From G965215145 sp965215145 (GTDB lineage Bacteria; Bacteroidota; Rhodothermia; Rhodothermales; JANQRZ01), in contig OZ244038.1 in assembly GCA_965215145.1 (NCBI GenBank), positions 2,542,001 through 2,606,000 on the forward strand: DNA of 64,000 nucleotides, written 5' to 3'. Below, in pieces: positions 53,582-62,518 of this stretch (within the stretch, counting starts at the first letter, position 1; each line of letters starts with the position of its first letter). Both the position numbers and the translations under genes were made by a program. The notes under the pieces were generated by a model. It was given only the letters and a program-made list of their open reading frames with translations, was not told where the DNA came from and ran no database searches.

Positions 53582-53711
53582 CGCGAGGACGTCAGCCCCA
53601 CCCGCTACCCTCCCTCGGTGGCCTGCCGCCCCAGGCGGGGCCGGTGCGGGAAGAACAGATCGCGCGGCTCCTCGTTTTCCCCTGAGCGGCCACACCAGAC
53701 GCGCAGACCCC

Positions 53712-54101
53712 ATGAAGGCGATCCCCAAGAAAATCGTGACCGACGAGCGGATGCGGCCGGTGGCCGTCCAGATCGCCTACGCGCACTGGCTCGAGATCGA
53801 GCGCCGCCTCGGCCTGGAAACCAGCCCTCCGCAAGCCGAGGCGGAGCCGGATATCGACGGCGGCCTCCCAGAGCCCGCCGCGGCGCGGCCTCCCTCCCTC
53901 CAGAACCTAGCCGAGGAGATCCGCCCGCACTGGCAGGGCGGCGTTCCCTCCGAGGCGGCGTTCGAGCGCCTCCTCGAAAGCACGCAGGGAATCTGGACGG
54001 CCGGCGACGGCCTCGAATACCAGCGCCGCATCCGCGACGAGTGGACGCGCCCGTGGGACCCGGAGGCGCAGGCGGGCGGGCCTCCGTCCGAAGAGGCATG
54101 A
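53712..54101 (+). CDS. Antitoxin-like protein upstream of VapC
   Basis: 129-aa protein of VapB-like position: MKAIPKKIVTDERMRPVAVQIAYAHWLEIERRLGL is a typical antitoxin opening ('RPVAVQI.Y.DWLEIER.L'), here with an unusually long Pro/Glu/Ala-rich linker and a C-terminal QNLAEEIRPHWQGGVPSEAAFERLLE...GLEYQRRIRDEWTRPW segment. Its TGA overlaps the ATG of the following PIN gene (ATGA), as in toxin-antitoxin operons. It lies within the R-M operon between hsdS and hsdR, all in the same direction. Confidence 0.75.
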   Translation: MKAIPKKIVTDERMRPVAVQIAYAHWLEIERRLGLETSPPQAEAEPDIDGGLPEPAAARPPSLQNLAEEIRPHWQGGVPSEAAFERLLESTQGIWTAGDGLEYQRRIRDEWTRPWDPEAQAGGPPSEEA

Positions 54102-54482
54102 CGGTCCTGCTCGACTCGCCTGCTCGACTCGGTGGTCCTCATCGACCACTTCAACGGGGTGGAGCAGGCGACGGCCTACCTGCGCGCCGTGCGTGGTCAC
54201 GCGGTGGTCTCCGTCGTCACGCGGGCCGAGGTGCTGGTCGGGTTCAGCGACGACGAGGTGCGCGCCCGCGCCCGCCCGGTGCTCGATGCGCTGCCCCTGC
54301 TGGAGATCACGCGCGCGGAGGCCGACGAAGCGGCCCGCCTGCGCCGCGCCCACCGCTGGAAGCTCCCCGACGCCTTCCAGGCAGCGCTGGCCCGGCGGCA
54401 CGGCCTCCACCTCGCCACGCGCAACACGAAGGACTTCGACCCCGGCCGGCACGACTTCGTCACGGTGCCCTACACCCTGTGA
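54098..54482 (+). pseudogene. vapC: VapC-like PIN toxin, frameshifted by a 13-bp tandem duplication
   Basis: From ATG 54098 the frame reads MTVLLDS and is then thrown out by a second copy of CCTGCTCGACTCG (54106-54118 repeated at 54119-54131). Removing one copy restores MTVLLDSVVLIDHFNGVEQA..., a normal VapC start; the rest (from 54132) is intact: Glu in VTRAEVLVGF, Asp in WKLPDAFQAALARRHG, Asp in LATRNTKDFD. About 124 aa when repaired. As it stands the toxin is not made from its ATG, though a GTG at 54132 could give an N-truncated product lacking the first catalytic Asp. It sits 7 nt before hsdR. Confidence 0.9.
54106..54131 (+). repeat. 13-bp perfect tandem duplication in vapC
   Basis: CCTGCTCGACTCG twice in tandem. 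13 is not a multiple of three, so each gain or loss switches the vapC frame. Confidence 0.95.
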
Positions 54483-54489
54483 TTAGCCG

Positions 54490-57400
54490 ATGATCGACCG
54501 CGCCAAGCCCGTAGACCCCAAGCGCCAAAACGAGCGGCGCGACGTGGAGCTCCCGCTCCTGGAGCAGCTCGAACACCAGCACTGGCGCGTCCTCGACCTC
54601 GACCGCCACCAGCAGCCCAAGGACACCGGCCGCTCCGAGTTCGCCCAGACCGTCCACGAGGCCGAGCTGCGCGAGGCGCTCCGCACCCTCAACCCGTGGT
54701 TGGAGGAGGACCAGGTGGACGGGCTCGTCCGCCACGTCACCCCGAGCGCGCCGGGCTCGCTCCTGGAGGCCAACGAGCACGTGCTCGGCCTGCTGACGGA
54801 CGGCGTGCCCGTGGACGAGAACCGCGCCACCGCCGAGAAGAGCCCCACGGCGCGCTACCTCGACTTCGAGACCCCGGCCCGCAACCGCTTCCTAGCCGTC
54901 TGCCAGCTCAAGCTCCGCATCCCCGGCACCGAGAAGCACGTCTTCCCGGACGTGGTGCTGTTCGTCAACGGCCTCCCCCTCGTCGTCATCGAGTGCAAGA
55001 GCCCGAAGGCGAAGGACGGTATCGCCGCGGCCATCGACCAGATGCGCCGCTACGCCGAGGCGCGCGGGGCCGCCGGCGAGGGCAACCGGGCGCTGTTCTA
55101 CCCCAACCAGGTCCTCGTCGCCACGACCCGTCAGCGGGCCGTCTTCGGGACCATCACGAGCCGCCACGAGAAGCACTTCTTCCGCTGGGCCGACCCGTAC
55201 CCGCGCACGCCGGAGGACCTGAAGCAGGAGTTGAAGCGTGCCGGGATCGCCGTCGGGCAGGGCGGGCCGAACGACCAGCAGCGGCTCGTGGCCGGGATGC
55301 TCGACCGCGAGAACCTCCTCTCCCTCGTCCGCACCTTCACGCTCTTCACCGAGAGCGACAGGGGGCAGCGGATCAAGGTGGTCGGGCGCTACCAGCAGTT
55401 CCGCGCCGTCAAGAAGGCGGTGGCGAAGCTGCTCGACGGGCCGAACAAGGCCGCCCGGAGCGGGATCATCTGGCACACCCAGGGCTCGGGCAAGAGCCTC
55501 ACGATGGTGTTCCTCGTCCGCGAGATGTACCTCCACGACGACCTGCGCGGCTGGAAGGTGCTGTTCGTCACGGATCGGACGCAGCTCGAGGACCAGCTCC
55601 GCCGGACGGCCCAGGCCATCGGGAAGGCCGTCAAGCCCGCCGCCAGCATCTCCAGGCTGAAGGCGCTGCTGGCGACGGACTCCTCGGACCTCGTGATGGC
55701 GATGATCCACAAGTTCCAGGAGCGGGACCTGGAGACGAGCCTCTTCCCCGAGCTCAACGTGAGCCCGAAGGTCCTCGTCCTCACCGACGAGGCCCACCGC
55801 TCGCAGTACAGCCGCCTCGGCGCCAACCTCGACCGGGCCATCCCGAACGCGACGGAGATCGCCTTCACCGGCACCCCCATCGACAAGACCGAGAAGAAGT
55901 ACGGCGACTACATCGACACGTACACCATGCGCCAGTCGGTCATTGACGGCGTGACGCTGGAGATCGTGTACGAGGGCCGGACGGCCAACGCGGAGGTGCC
56001 GGACCAGGAGGGCGCCGACGCCCTGTTCGCCGACGTGTTCAGCGACTACGACCTCCAGGAGCGCCTCGACATCCTCGGCTACGCCAGCCGCGACGCCTAC
56101 CTCGAGGCCGAGGACGTGATCCGGGCGAAGGCCCGCGACATGGTCCGCCACTACACCGAGCACGTGCTCCCGAACGGGTTCAAGGCGCAGGTCGTGGCGA
56201 CCTCGCGCGAGGCGGCCCACCGCTACGGCCTCGCCCTCCAGACCGCGCTGGCGGAGCGGGTGCGCGAGCTGGAGGCCGCCAACCCCCTCCACATCCCGCT
56301 CGACCGGCTCCGGCGCGTGCAGGCGACGGTGGTAATCTCGGGCGGCGGCCACAACGACAAGCCGCACCTCAAGGCCCACGCGGACCCGGCGCAGCACCGA
56401 CGCGACATCCAGTCGTTCAAGCTGGCCTTCGGGGCCGAGGACGAGGACGGCGTGCGCGGCGACGTGGGCTTCCTCGTCGTCAACAACATGCTGCTCACCG
56501 GCTTCGACGCGCCTATCGAGCAGGTGCTCTACCTCGACCGGGTGATCGTGGCGCACAACCTGCTCCAGGCCATCGCCCGCGTGAACCGCGTCGGCGGCGA
56601 CGGCAAGGACGAGGGGTTCGTCGTGGACTACGTCGGCGTGGGCCACCACCTCAAGCGCGCCCTCGACGACTACCACGAGCGCGAGCAGGCCGACGTCCTC
56701 GCCGTCCTCAGTGACCCCGCGCGCGAGCTGGCCGAGCTGAAGGAGGCTCGGGACGCCATCTGGATGCTCCTGGAAGGCGCGGGCGTCGACGACCTCCACG
56801 ACTACGACGCCTTCTTCGACTACTTCTACGACGAGGACGCCCGGTTCGAGTACGTGCTCGCCTACCGCCGCTTCACGTCCGCGCTGAACACGGTGATGCC
56901 GCGCAAGGAGGCGCTGGACTTCCTGGAGGAGTACCTCCAGTTCGCCGAGATCAACGTGCAGGCGACGCAGCACCTCCGCGACGGCCGCCTCAGCATGAAG
57001 GGCATCCCGGAGAAGCTCCGCCGCGTGACCGACGCCCACCTCCGGGCGCGGGGGATCGACCAGAAGGTCGAGCCGATCTCGATCCTCGACGAGGACTTCC
57101 TGAGCGAGGTCGGCCGGCGGACGCGGGCGAAGACGAAGGCGGCGGCCGTGGAGCACGCGCTCCGGCACCACCTCGAGGAGCACTTCGACGAGGACCCGGA
57201 GCTGTACGCCTCGTTCGCCGAGGAGCTGGAGCGGATCATCGCGCGGTTCAAGGACAACTGGGCCCGGATCCGGGAGGAGCTGGAGAAGCTGCGCCAGCGG
57301 ATTCGGAACGCGAAGCGCGAGCCGACCTACGGGCTGCACCGGAAGAGGCAGATGCCCGTCTTCCGCATCCTCAAGCGTGAGCTGTTCGACGGCCGGCCGC

Positions 57401-57657
57401 TGACGGACGACGACGTCGGGGCGCTCGTCGCCCTGACCAAAGACGTGACGGCCCTCATGGAGCGCGAACTGACGGTGAGCGGGTTCTGGCGGAACGTGCC
57501 CGCCCAGAACAAGCTGAAGGGCGAGCTTCAGAAGGCGCTCATCGGCGAGCCCGAGCGCGTGCGGCAGCTCCCCGGCCTGGTGAAGCAGCGGAAGCCGCTC
57601 GTCTCGCGCCTGATGGAGCTGGCTGAGAAGAACCACGACGTGCTGCTCTACGCCTGA
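54490..57657 (+). CDS. hsdR: Type I restriction-modification system, endonuclease subunit R
   Basis: 1055-aa motor-nuclease subunit. The N-terminal nuclease has the PD-(D/E)xK site FPDVVLFVNGLPLVVIECKSPK (Asp near 154, Glu-x-Lys 168-170). The superfamily 2 helicase core follows: Walker A HTQGSGKSLTM (near 327-334), motif Ia VTDRTQLEDQL, DEAH in LTDEAHRSQY (near 432), FTGTPID, then motif V/VI LVVNNMLLTGFDAP and AIARVNRVGGDGKDEGFVVDY. The C-terminal helical domain (from about 800) binds HsdM. It starts 7 nt after the broken vapC. With HsdM and HsdS it completes a type I system; all catalytic residues look intact. Confidence 0.95.
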   Translation: MIDRAKPVDPKRQNERRDVELPLLEQLEHQHWRVLDLDRHQQPKDTGRSEFAQTVHEAELREALRTLNPWLEEDQVDGLVRHVTPSAPGSLLEANEHVLGLLTDGVPVDENRATAEKSPTARYLDFETPARNRFLAVCQLKLRIPGTEKHVFPDVVLFVNGLPLVVIECKSPKAKDGIAAAIDQMRRYAEARGAAGEGNRALFYPNQVLVATTRQRAVFGTITSRHEKHFFRWADPYPRTPEDLKQELKRAGIAVGQGGPNDQQRLVAGMLDRENLLSLVRTFTLFTESDRGQRIKVVGRYQQFRAVKKAVAKLLDGPNKAARSGIIWHTQGSGKSLTMVFLVREMYLHDDLRGWKVLFVTDRTQLEDQLRRTAQAIGKAVKPAASISRLKALLATDSSDLVMAMIHKFQERDLETSLFPELNVSPKVLVLTDEAHRSQYSRLGANLDRAIPNATEIAFTGTPIDKTEKKYGDYIDTYTMRQSVIDGVTLEIVYEGRTANAEVPDQEGADALFADVFSDYDLQERLDILGYASRDAYLEAEDVIRAKARDMVRHYTEHVLPNGFKAQVVATSREAAHRYGLALQTALAERVRELEAANPLHIPLDRLRRVQATVVISGGGHNDKPHLKAHADPAQHRRDIQSFKLAFGAEDEDGVRGDVGFLVVNNMLLTGFDAPIEQVLYLDRVIVAHNLLQAIARVNRVGGDGKDEGFVVDYVGVGHHLKRALDDYHEREQADVLAVLSDPARELAELKEARDAIWMLLEGAGVDDLHDYDAFFDYFYDEDARFEYVLAYRRFTSALNTVMPRKEALDFLEEYLQFAEINVQATQHLRDGRLSMKGIPEKLRRVTDAHLRARGIDQKVEPISILDEDFLSEVGRRTRAKTKAAAVEHALRHHLEEHFDEDPELYASFAEELERIIARFKDNWARIREELEKLRQRIRNAKREPTYGLHRKRQMPVFRILKRELFDGRPLTDDDVGALVALTKDVTALMERELTVSGFWRNVPAQNKLKGELQKALIGEPERVRQLPGLVKQRKPLVSRLMELAEKNHDVLLYA

Positions 57658-57678
57658 GCGACAGGGAGCCCAAGCGAC

Positions 57679-58404
57679 ATGGACCTCACGTACCAGACCA
57701 TCCGCTCCGACCGGAAGACGTTCGGCCTCACCGTCGAGCGCGACCGGAGCGTGACGGTGCGCGCCCCGAGGCAGGCCACGGACGAGCAGGTCGAGCGGTT
57801 CGTCGAGCGGAAGAGGCTGTGGCTCTACGAGAAGCTCCGTCACCCGCAGAAGTACGACCCCGTGGCGCAGGAGCCGAAGGAGTTCGTGACGGGCACCTCA
57901 CTGCTCTACCTCGGGCGGCCGTACCGGCTGGAGATCGAGGACGCTCCCTCGGAGGGCGTCCGGTTCGATGGCCGCTTCCTCGTGAGTCGCGCGGTCCAGG
58001 ATCAGGCCGGCGGGTTACTTCAGGCGTGGTACAAGGCGCGGGCCCGCGAGGTGATCGTCCCCCTCGTCGAGGAGCTGGCGGAGGCGATGGGAGTGGCCTA
58101 CCGGCGCGTGCTCGTCAGCGAGCTCCGGTACCGCTGGGGCTCCTGCACGCCGACCGACACGCTGAGCTTCAACTGGCGGCTGGTCAAGGCTCCCCTCCCG
58201 GTCATCCGGTACGTGGTGGCGCACGAGCTGGCGCACCTCCTGGAGCCGAACCACACCCCGCGCTTCTGGCGGCTGGTGCGCGTCCAGGTGCCCCATTTCG
58301 AGAAGGCGAAGGGGTGGCTCCGCCGGCACGGGCAGGCCCTCGAGGTCCCCGAGCCCGGTATCGCGCCCCCGGAAACGGCGAGGCCCCGTCGGCTCGGTGG
58401 CTGA
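57679..58404 (+). CDS. YgjP-like M48-type metallopeptidase (DUF45)
   Basis: 241-aa zinc-peptidase-like protein. N-terminal beta part (YQTIRSDRKTFGLTVERDRSVTVRAP), TSLLYLGRPYRLEI, RWGSCTPTDTLSFNWRLVKAP, and the zinc motif VVAHELAHLLEPNHTPRFW (HExxH-type HELAH with downstream His). The family is frequently found next to type I R-M genes; the role there is not established. It is 21 nt downstream of hsdR and likely the last gene of the operon. Its stop is within a terminator-like hairpin, followed by tRNA-Arg on the other strand. Confidence 0.88.
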   Translation: MDLTYQTIRSDRKTFGLTVERDRSVTVRAPRQATDEQVERFVERKRLWLYEKLRHPQKYDPVAQEPKEFVTGTSLLYLGRPYRLEIEDAPSEGVRFDGRFLVSRAVQDQAGGLLQAWYKARAREVIVPLVEELAEAMGVAYRRVLVSELRYRWGSCTPTDTLSFNWRLVKAPLPVIRYVVAHELAHLLEPNHTPRFWRLVRVQVPHFEKAKGWLRRHGQALEVPEPGIAPPETARPRRLGG

Positions 58405-58412
58405 CGGGGCCT
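58381..58412. terminator. Terminator-like hairpin at the end of the R-M operon
   Basis: Perfect 10-bp stem AGGCCCCGTC / GACGGGGCCT (58381-58390 with 58403-58412, 12-nt loop), overlapping the last codons of the metallopeptidase gene. Only a weak pyrimidine tail (CTCTCT) follows. It could end both the operon and the tRNA-Arg transcript. Confidence 0.6.
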
Positions 58413-58418
58413 CTCTGG

Positions 58419-58492
58419 CGCGCCGGGGAGGATTCGAACCCCCGACCTTCGCATCCGTAGTGCGACGCTCTATCCAGCTGAGCTACCGGCGC
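58419..58492 (-). tRNA. tRNA-Arg (ACG)
   Basis: 74-nt cloverleaf on the minus strand: acceptor GCGCCGG / CCGGCGC, D arm GCTC...GAGC, anticodon arm TCGCA-CTACGGA-TGCGA with anticodon ACG (A34 presumably edited to inosine), variable loop AGGTC, T arm GGGGG-TTCGAAT-CCTCC, discriminator G, no encoded CCA. It bounds the R-M island on the right. Confidence 0.95.
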
Positions 58493-58549
58493 GTGACGCA
58501 CAAGATACGCGGCCCCCGGAAGCCGGCTCAAGTGAAGAAGGGGTGGGCG

Positions 58550-59418
<869 letters not shown>

Positions 59419-59422
<4 letters not shown>

Positions 59423-60054
59423 AGGGCGTCGAGGTAGCGGTGAGCCGCGACAGCGGCGTCGGGCGCACGGAGGATGCCGGAGAGGACGGCGACGCCGTAC
59501 GCCCCTGCCGCGCGGCAGGCTCCCACCCGCTCGGGGGTGATGCCACCGAGGGCGAAGACGGGGGTGCCGGGCACGGCCGTGCAGCACGCCACGAGCGCGT
59601 CGAGGCCAGCGCCGGGACGGCCGGGCTTGCTAGGGGTCGGGAAGACGGGGCTGAAGAGGACGGCGTCGGCGCCTGCGTCGGCGGCAGCTTTGGCTTCGGC
59701 GGGCGTGTGGACGGCGGCCGTGAGCACGCCGTCCGGGGTGAGCCGCCGGGCCTCCCCCACCGCCGGCCCGCGCCACCCGACGTGCAGCCCTGTGCCGAGG
59801 GCCTGCGCAAGCTCGACGTGGGTGTTCACCGAGAGGAGTACACCGGGTCGCGCGGCGCGCAGGCGTTCTGCTAGACGCTCCGCCGCATCGGCGAGCGCTT
59901 CGGGCGCGGCAGCGTGGTCGCGGAGCTGCACCCACCGGACGCCCGCCCGCACCGCCTCCACCGCCTGCTCTGACACAGCCACGTCGGTGAAGCCGTCGGC
60001 GACGAGGAGGAGGCGAGGGAACGCGGGCGAGGGGCGAGGGACGGAAGGGCTCAC
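59419..60054 (-). CDS. thiE: Thiamine phosphate synthase (or TenI-like thiazole tautomerase)
   Basis: 211-aa TIM-barrel protein that joins HMP-PP and thiazole phosphate. Motifs: LLLVADGFTD, VRWVQLRDHAA, LLSVNTHVELAQALGTGLHVG, DAVLFSPVFPTPSKPG, PVFALGGITPERV, GVAVLSGIL. The position that is Lys in the ThiE QLREK motif is His here (QLRDH), as in some TenI proteins, so the exact activity is not sure; in this operon there is no second candidate. GTG start 60052-60054. It overlaps thiD and is 163 nt downstream of thiG, with a repeat in between. Confidence 0.85.
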
Positions 60055-60080
60055 GACGTTAACCCGATCAGCAGGAGATC

Positions 60081-60157
60081 GTAGGGGCGCAGCGTGCTGC
60101 GCCCTGTGCCGGGCCAGCACCTCGGCCGTCGCAGGGCGCAATGCATTGCGCCCCTAC
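60081..60157. repeat. GTAGGGGC palindrome, long two-hairpin form, in the thiG-thiE gap
   Basis: Left arm GTAGGGGCGCAGCGTGCTGC, linker CCCTGTGCCGGGCCAGCACC and CGTCGCAGGGCG, right arm CAATGCATTGCGCCCCTAC. Both hairpins fold separately and the outer GTAGGGGCGC / GCGCCCCTAC pair. It lies within the probable thi transcript. Confidence 0.85.
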
Positions 60158-60217
60158 GGTCGCCTCCCCTCGGTTTCTCCTTAAACTTCTAGGTTTTGCT
60201 TGCCCTCCCCCATCCCC

Positions 60218-61033
60218 TTACCCGATCCGCCCGTCTAGCGGCGACGACGCCTGGGCGTAGAGGCGGCGCGGGATGCGGCCCGCGCGGTACGCCAGCCGCC
60301 CCGCCTCGACGGCGAGCCCGACGGCCCGCGCCATGCGAACGGGGTGCTGCGCCTGCGAGATCGCCGTGTTGAGGAGGACGCCGTCGTAGCCGAGCTCCAT
60401 CGCCCGCGCGGCGTCCGAGGCCGTGCCGAGGCCGGCGTCGACGACGAGCGGCACGTCGGGCAGCGTCTCGCGGATGATCCGGAGGGTGTAGGGGTTCGTG
60501 AGGCCCATCCCGCTCCCGATGGGCGAGGCCAGCGGCATCACGGCGGCGCAGCCGAGGTCGGCGAGCTTGCGGCAGGTGATGGGGTCGTCGTTCGCGTAGG
60601 CGAGGACGTGGAAGCCGTCGTCCACCAGCTCCTTCGCCGCCTTCAGCAACTGCTCCACGTCGGGGTACAGCGTCTCGTCGTCGCCGATGACCTCCAGCTT
60701 CACGAGGTCCGTGGCGAGGGCCTCGCGGGCGAGCTGCGCGGTGAGGACGGCCTCGCGGGCGGTGTAGCAGCCGGCGGTGTTCGGGAGGAGGCGGTAGCCG
60801 GCACCGCGGAGGAGGCCGAGCATGCTCTCCCCGCCCGTGTCGGCGAGGTCTACCCGGCGGATCGAGACGGTGACGAGCTCGGCGCCGGAGGCTTCGAGCG
60901 CGTCGAGCATCGTCTGCGGGCTCGGGTACCGGCTCGTCCCGACGAGCACGCGGCTCGTGAGCGCCAGTGGCCCGATCCGCAGCAGGTCCTCCTGCTCGCC
61001 CACAGCCGGCGCGATGGTCGGGGCCTCGGCCAT
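60218..61033 (-). CDS. thiG: Thiazole synthase
   Basis: 271-aa TIM-barrel enzyme that builds thiazole phosphate from DXP, ThiS thiocarboxylate and dehydroglycine. Motifs: LVGTSRYPSPQTMLDALEAS, LPNTAGCYTAREAVL, TDLVKLEVIGDDETLYPD (Schiff-base Lys in VKLEVI), AAVMPLASPIGSGMGLTNP, VVDAGLGTASDAARAMELG, and VLLNTAISQAQHP. Its ATG overlaps the thiS TGA by one base (TGATG). No thiF/thiH is in the window. Confidence 0.95.
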   Translation of the reverse strand: MAEAPTIAPAVGEQEDLLRIGPLALTSRVLVGTSRYPSPQTMLDALEASGAELVTVSIRRVDLADTGGESMLGLLRGAGYRLLPNTAGCYTAREAVLTAQLAREALATDLVKLEVIGDDETLYPDVEQLLKAAKELVDDGFHVLAYANDDPITCRKLADLGCAAVMPLASPIGSGMGLTNPYTLRIIRETLPDVPLVVDAGLGTASDAARAMELGYDGVLLNTAISQAQHPVRMARAVGLAVEAGRLAYRAGRIPRRLYAQASSPLDGRIG

Positions 61034-61266
61034 CAGCCCCCCTGCGTCGCCGTCACGACCTCGACGGCGTCGCCGTCGTGGAGTGGCGTGGTGCCCCAGC
61101 TCGCGCGGCGGAGGACGGCGCCGTTGACGGCGACGGCGATGCCGGGCGTCTCGCCGTCGTGCCCGAGCCGGCCGAGCAGCGCCGTCACCGTCGTGCCGGC
61201 GGGGGCGTCGGCGGGCTCGCCGTTGAGGGTGAGGCGGACGGTGGTCGAGGGGTCGGCGGGGGTCAT
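61033..61266 (-). CDS. thiS: Sulfur carrier protein ThiS
   Basis: 77-aa ubiquitin-fold sulfur carrier. It ends VEVVTATQGG with the required C-terminal Gly-Gly for adenylation and thiocarboxylation, and has VRLTLNGEPADAPAGTTVTALL and VAVNGAVLRRASWGTTPLHDGD. The ATG overlaps the thiO stop (ATGA) and the stop overlaps the thiG start, so thiO-thiS-thiG are tightly coupled. Confidence 0.93.
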   Translation of the reverse strand: MTPADPSTTVRLTLNGEPADAPAGTTVTALLGRLGHDGETPGIAVAVNGAVLRRASWGTTPLHDGDAVEVVTATQGG

Positions 61267-62429
61267 CGGGCGGCGGCGGAGCGGGTCGGGGAAAACGGGG
61301 CGAGCAGGGGGGAGGTTTCGCGCGCGGAGTCTCCGCCATCTCCCCCATCCCGGAGCCATGCGTCCACCTCGGCTGCCACCTCGTCGGCGGTGACGGGGGC
61401 GAGGAGGAAGCCGTGCCGGTAGTGCCCCGCCGCCACGGCGACGCCCGGTGCATCCGGTAGGAAGCCTAGGATCGGGCGGTGGTCCCGCGACGCCGGCCGC
61501 AGCCCCGCCCACGTCTCGATGACCTCCAGCTCCTCGACGCCCGGCACCACCTCGACGGCCCCTTCGAGCAGCCGGTACAGCCCGCCCGCGGTCACGCGCC
61601 GGTCGTGCCCCATCTCCTCGCTCGTCGCGCCGACCACGAGGCGGCCGTCGGGCTTGGGGACGAGGTAGGCGTCGGGGCCGCGGACGACGTGGCGGAGGTC
61701 GAAGGGCGGCTCGGCGCGCAGCGCCAGCGCCTGCCCCTTCACCGGGCGGATCGGCAGCGGCGCGGGCAGCTCTCCGATCTCCCGCGCTCCCACGCCCGCC
61801 GCGAGCACGATCACCCGCGTCTCGATCCGCTCCCCACCGGCAAGTCGCACCGCTGGGCGCTTCCCGTCCGGCTCGACGGCGGCGACCTCGGACTCGTGGC
61901 GAAGCTCAGCGTGGGACGAGCGGCGCAGCGCCGCCCGCAGCGCCGGGAGCACAGCGCGGTTATCCACCTGATGATCCTCCGGGGAGAGGACCGCCGCCGC
62001 GATCTTCGGCGACAGGAACGGCTCGACCTCCAGCGCCTCCGCTGTCGCCAGCCACTCGACGGGGGCGCCGTGCTCGCGCTGGAACTCGAACAGCCGCCGG
62101 AGCGCCGCGCGGTCGTCGCGGTCGGCGGCGACGGCGAGGGTCCCCTCGTCACGGTACCCGACGGCGATGCCGCTGGCCGCTTCTAGCTCGAGGGCGAAGG
62201 CCGGCCACCGCCGGAGGCTCTCCCGCCCGAGCCGGTACAACTCGACCTCCTCGAACCCGATCTCGGCAGCGGGCGCGAGCATCCCGGCGGCGGCGTGGCT
62301 CGCCGCGCTCGGCGGGGCGCCGGCCGCGTCGCGCTCCAGCACGAGCACGGAGCGGCCCCTCCCGGCCAGCCGCCACGCCACGGCCAGCCCGATCACCCCG
62401 CCACCTACCACGACTGCGTCGCGTGTCAT
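61263..62429 (-). CDS. thiO: Glycine oxidase ThiO
   Basis: 388-aa FAD enzyme that oxidises glycine to dehydroglycine for ThiG in aerobes. Rossmann motif VVVGGGVIGLAVAWRLAGRGRSV at the N-terminus, SHAAAGMLAPAAEIGFEEVELY, EVEPFLSPKIAAAVLSPEDHQVDN (read as two pieces), RPVKGQALAL, YLVPKPDGRLVVGATSEEMG and TWAGLRPASRDHRPILG. First gene of the thi cluster. The upstream 77 nt, shared with a divergent FAD enzyme, contain heptamer repeats and show no TPP riboswitch. Confidence 0.92.
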   Translation of the reverse strand: MTRDAVVVGGGVIGLAVAWRLAGRGRSVLVLERDAAGAPPSAASHAAAGMLAPAAEIGFEEVELYRLGRESLRRWPAFALELEAASGIAVGYRDEGTLAVAADRDDRAALRRLFEFQREHGAPVEWLATAEALEVEPFLSPKIAAAVLSPEDHQVDNRAVLPALRAALRRSSHAELRHESEVAAVEPDGKRPAVRLAGGERIETRVIVLAAGVGAREIGELPAPLPIRPVKGQALALRAEPPFDLRHVVRGPDAYLVPKPDGRLVVGATSEEMGHDRRVTAGGLYRLLEGAVEVVPGVEELEVIETWAGLRPASRDHRPILGFLPDAPGVAVAAGHYRHGFLLAPVTADEVAAEVDAWLRDGGDGGDSARETSPLLAPFSPTRSAAAR

Positions 62430-62430
62430 A

Positions 62431-62518
62431 GGTCATTAGTCCCTGGTCACGGGTGATGGTACTCTGCCGCCGTCTCTGCCGTGGGCGAACAAGTGACAAA
62501 GGACGAGTGACGAGCGAC
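62431..62518. repeat. Inverted degenerate heptamer arrays (GTCACTN type) between divergent genes
   Basis: Left arm gtcatta, gtccctg, gtcacgg (62432-62452). The right arm is the complement of gtcgctc, gtcactc, gtccttt, gtcactt (62490-62517). It covers the thiO / FAD-oxidoreductase intergenic region and reaches into the start of the latter. Confidence 0.65.

Noticed and set aside
54892..57843. 983-codon open frame antisense to hsdR
   Set aside because: Shadow of a GC-rich gene with intact helicase and nuclease motifs on the other strand.
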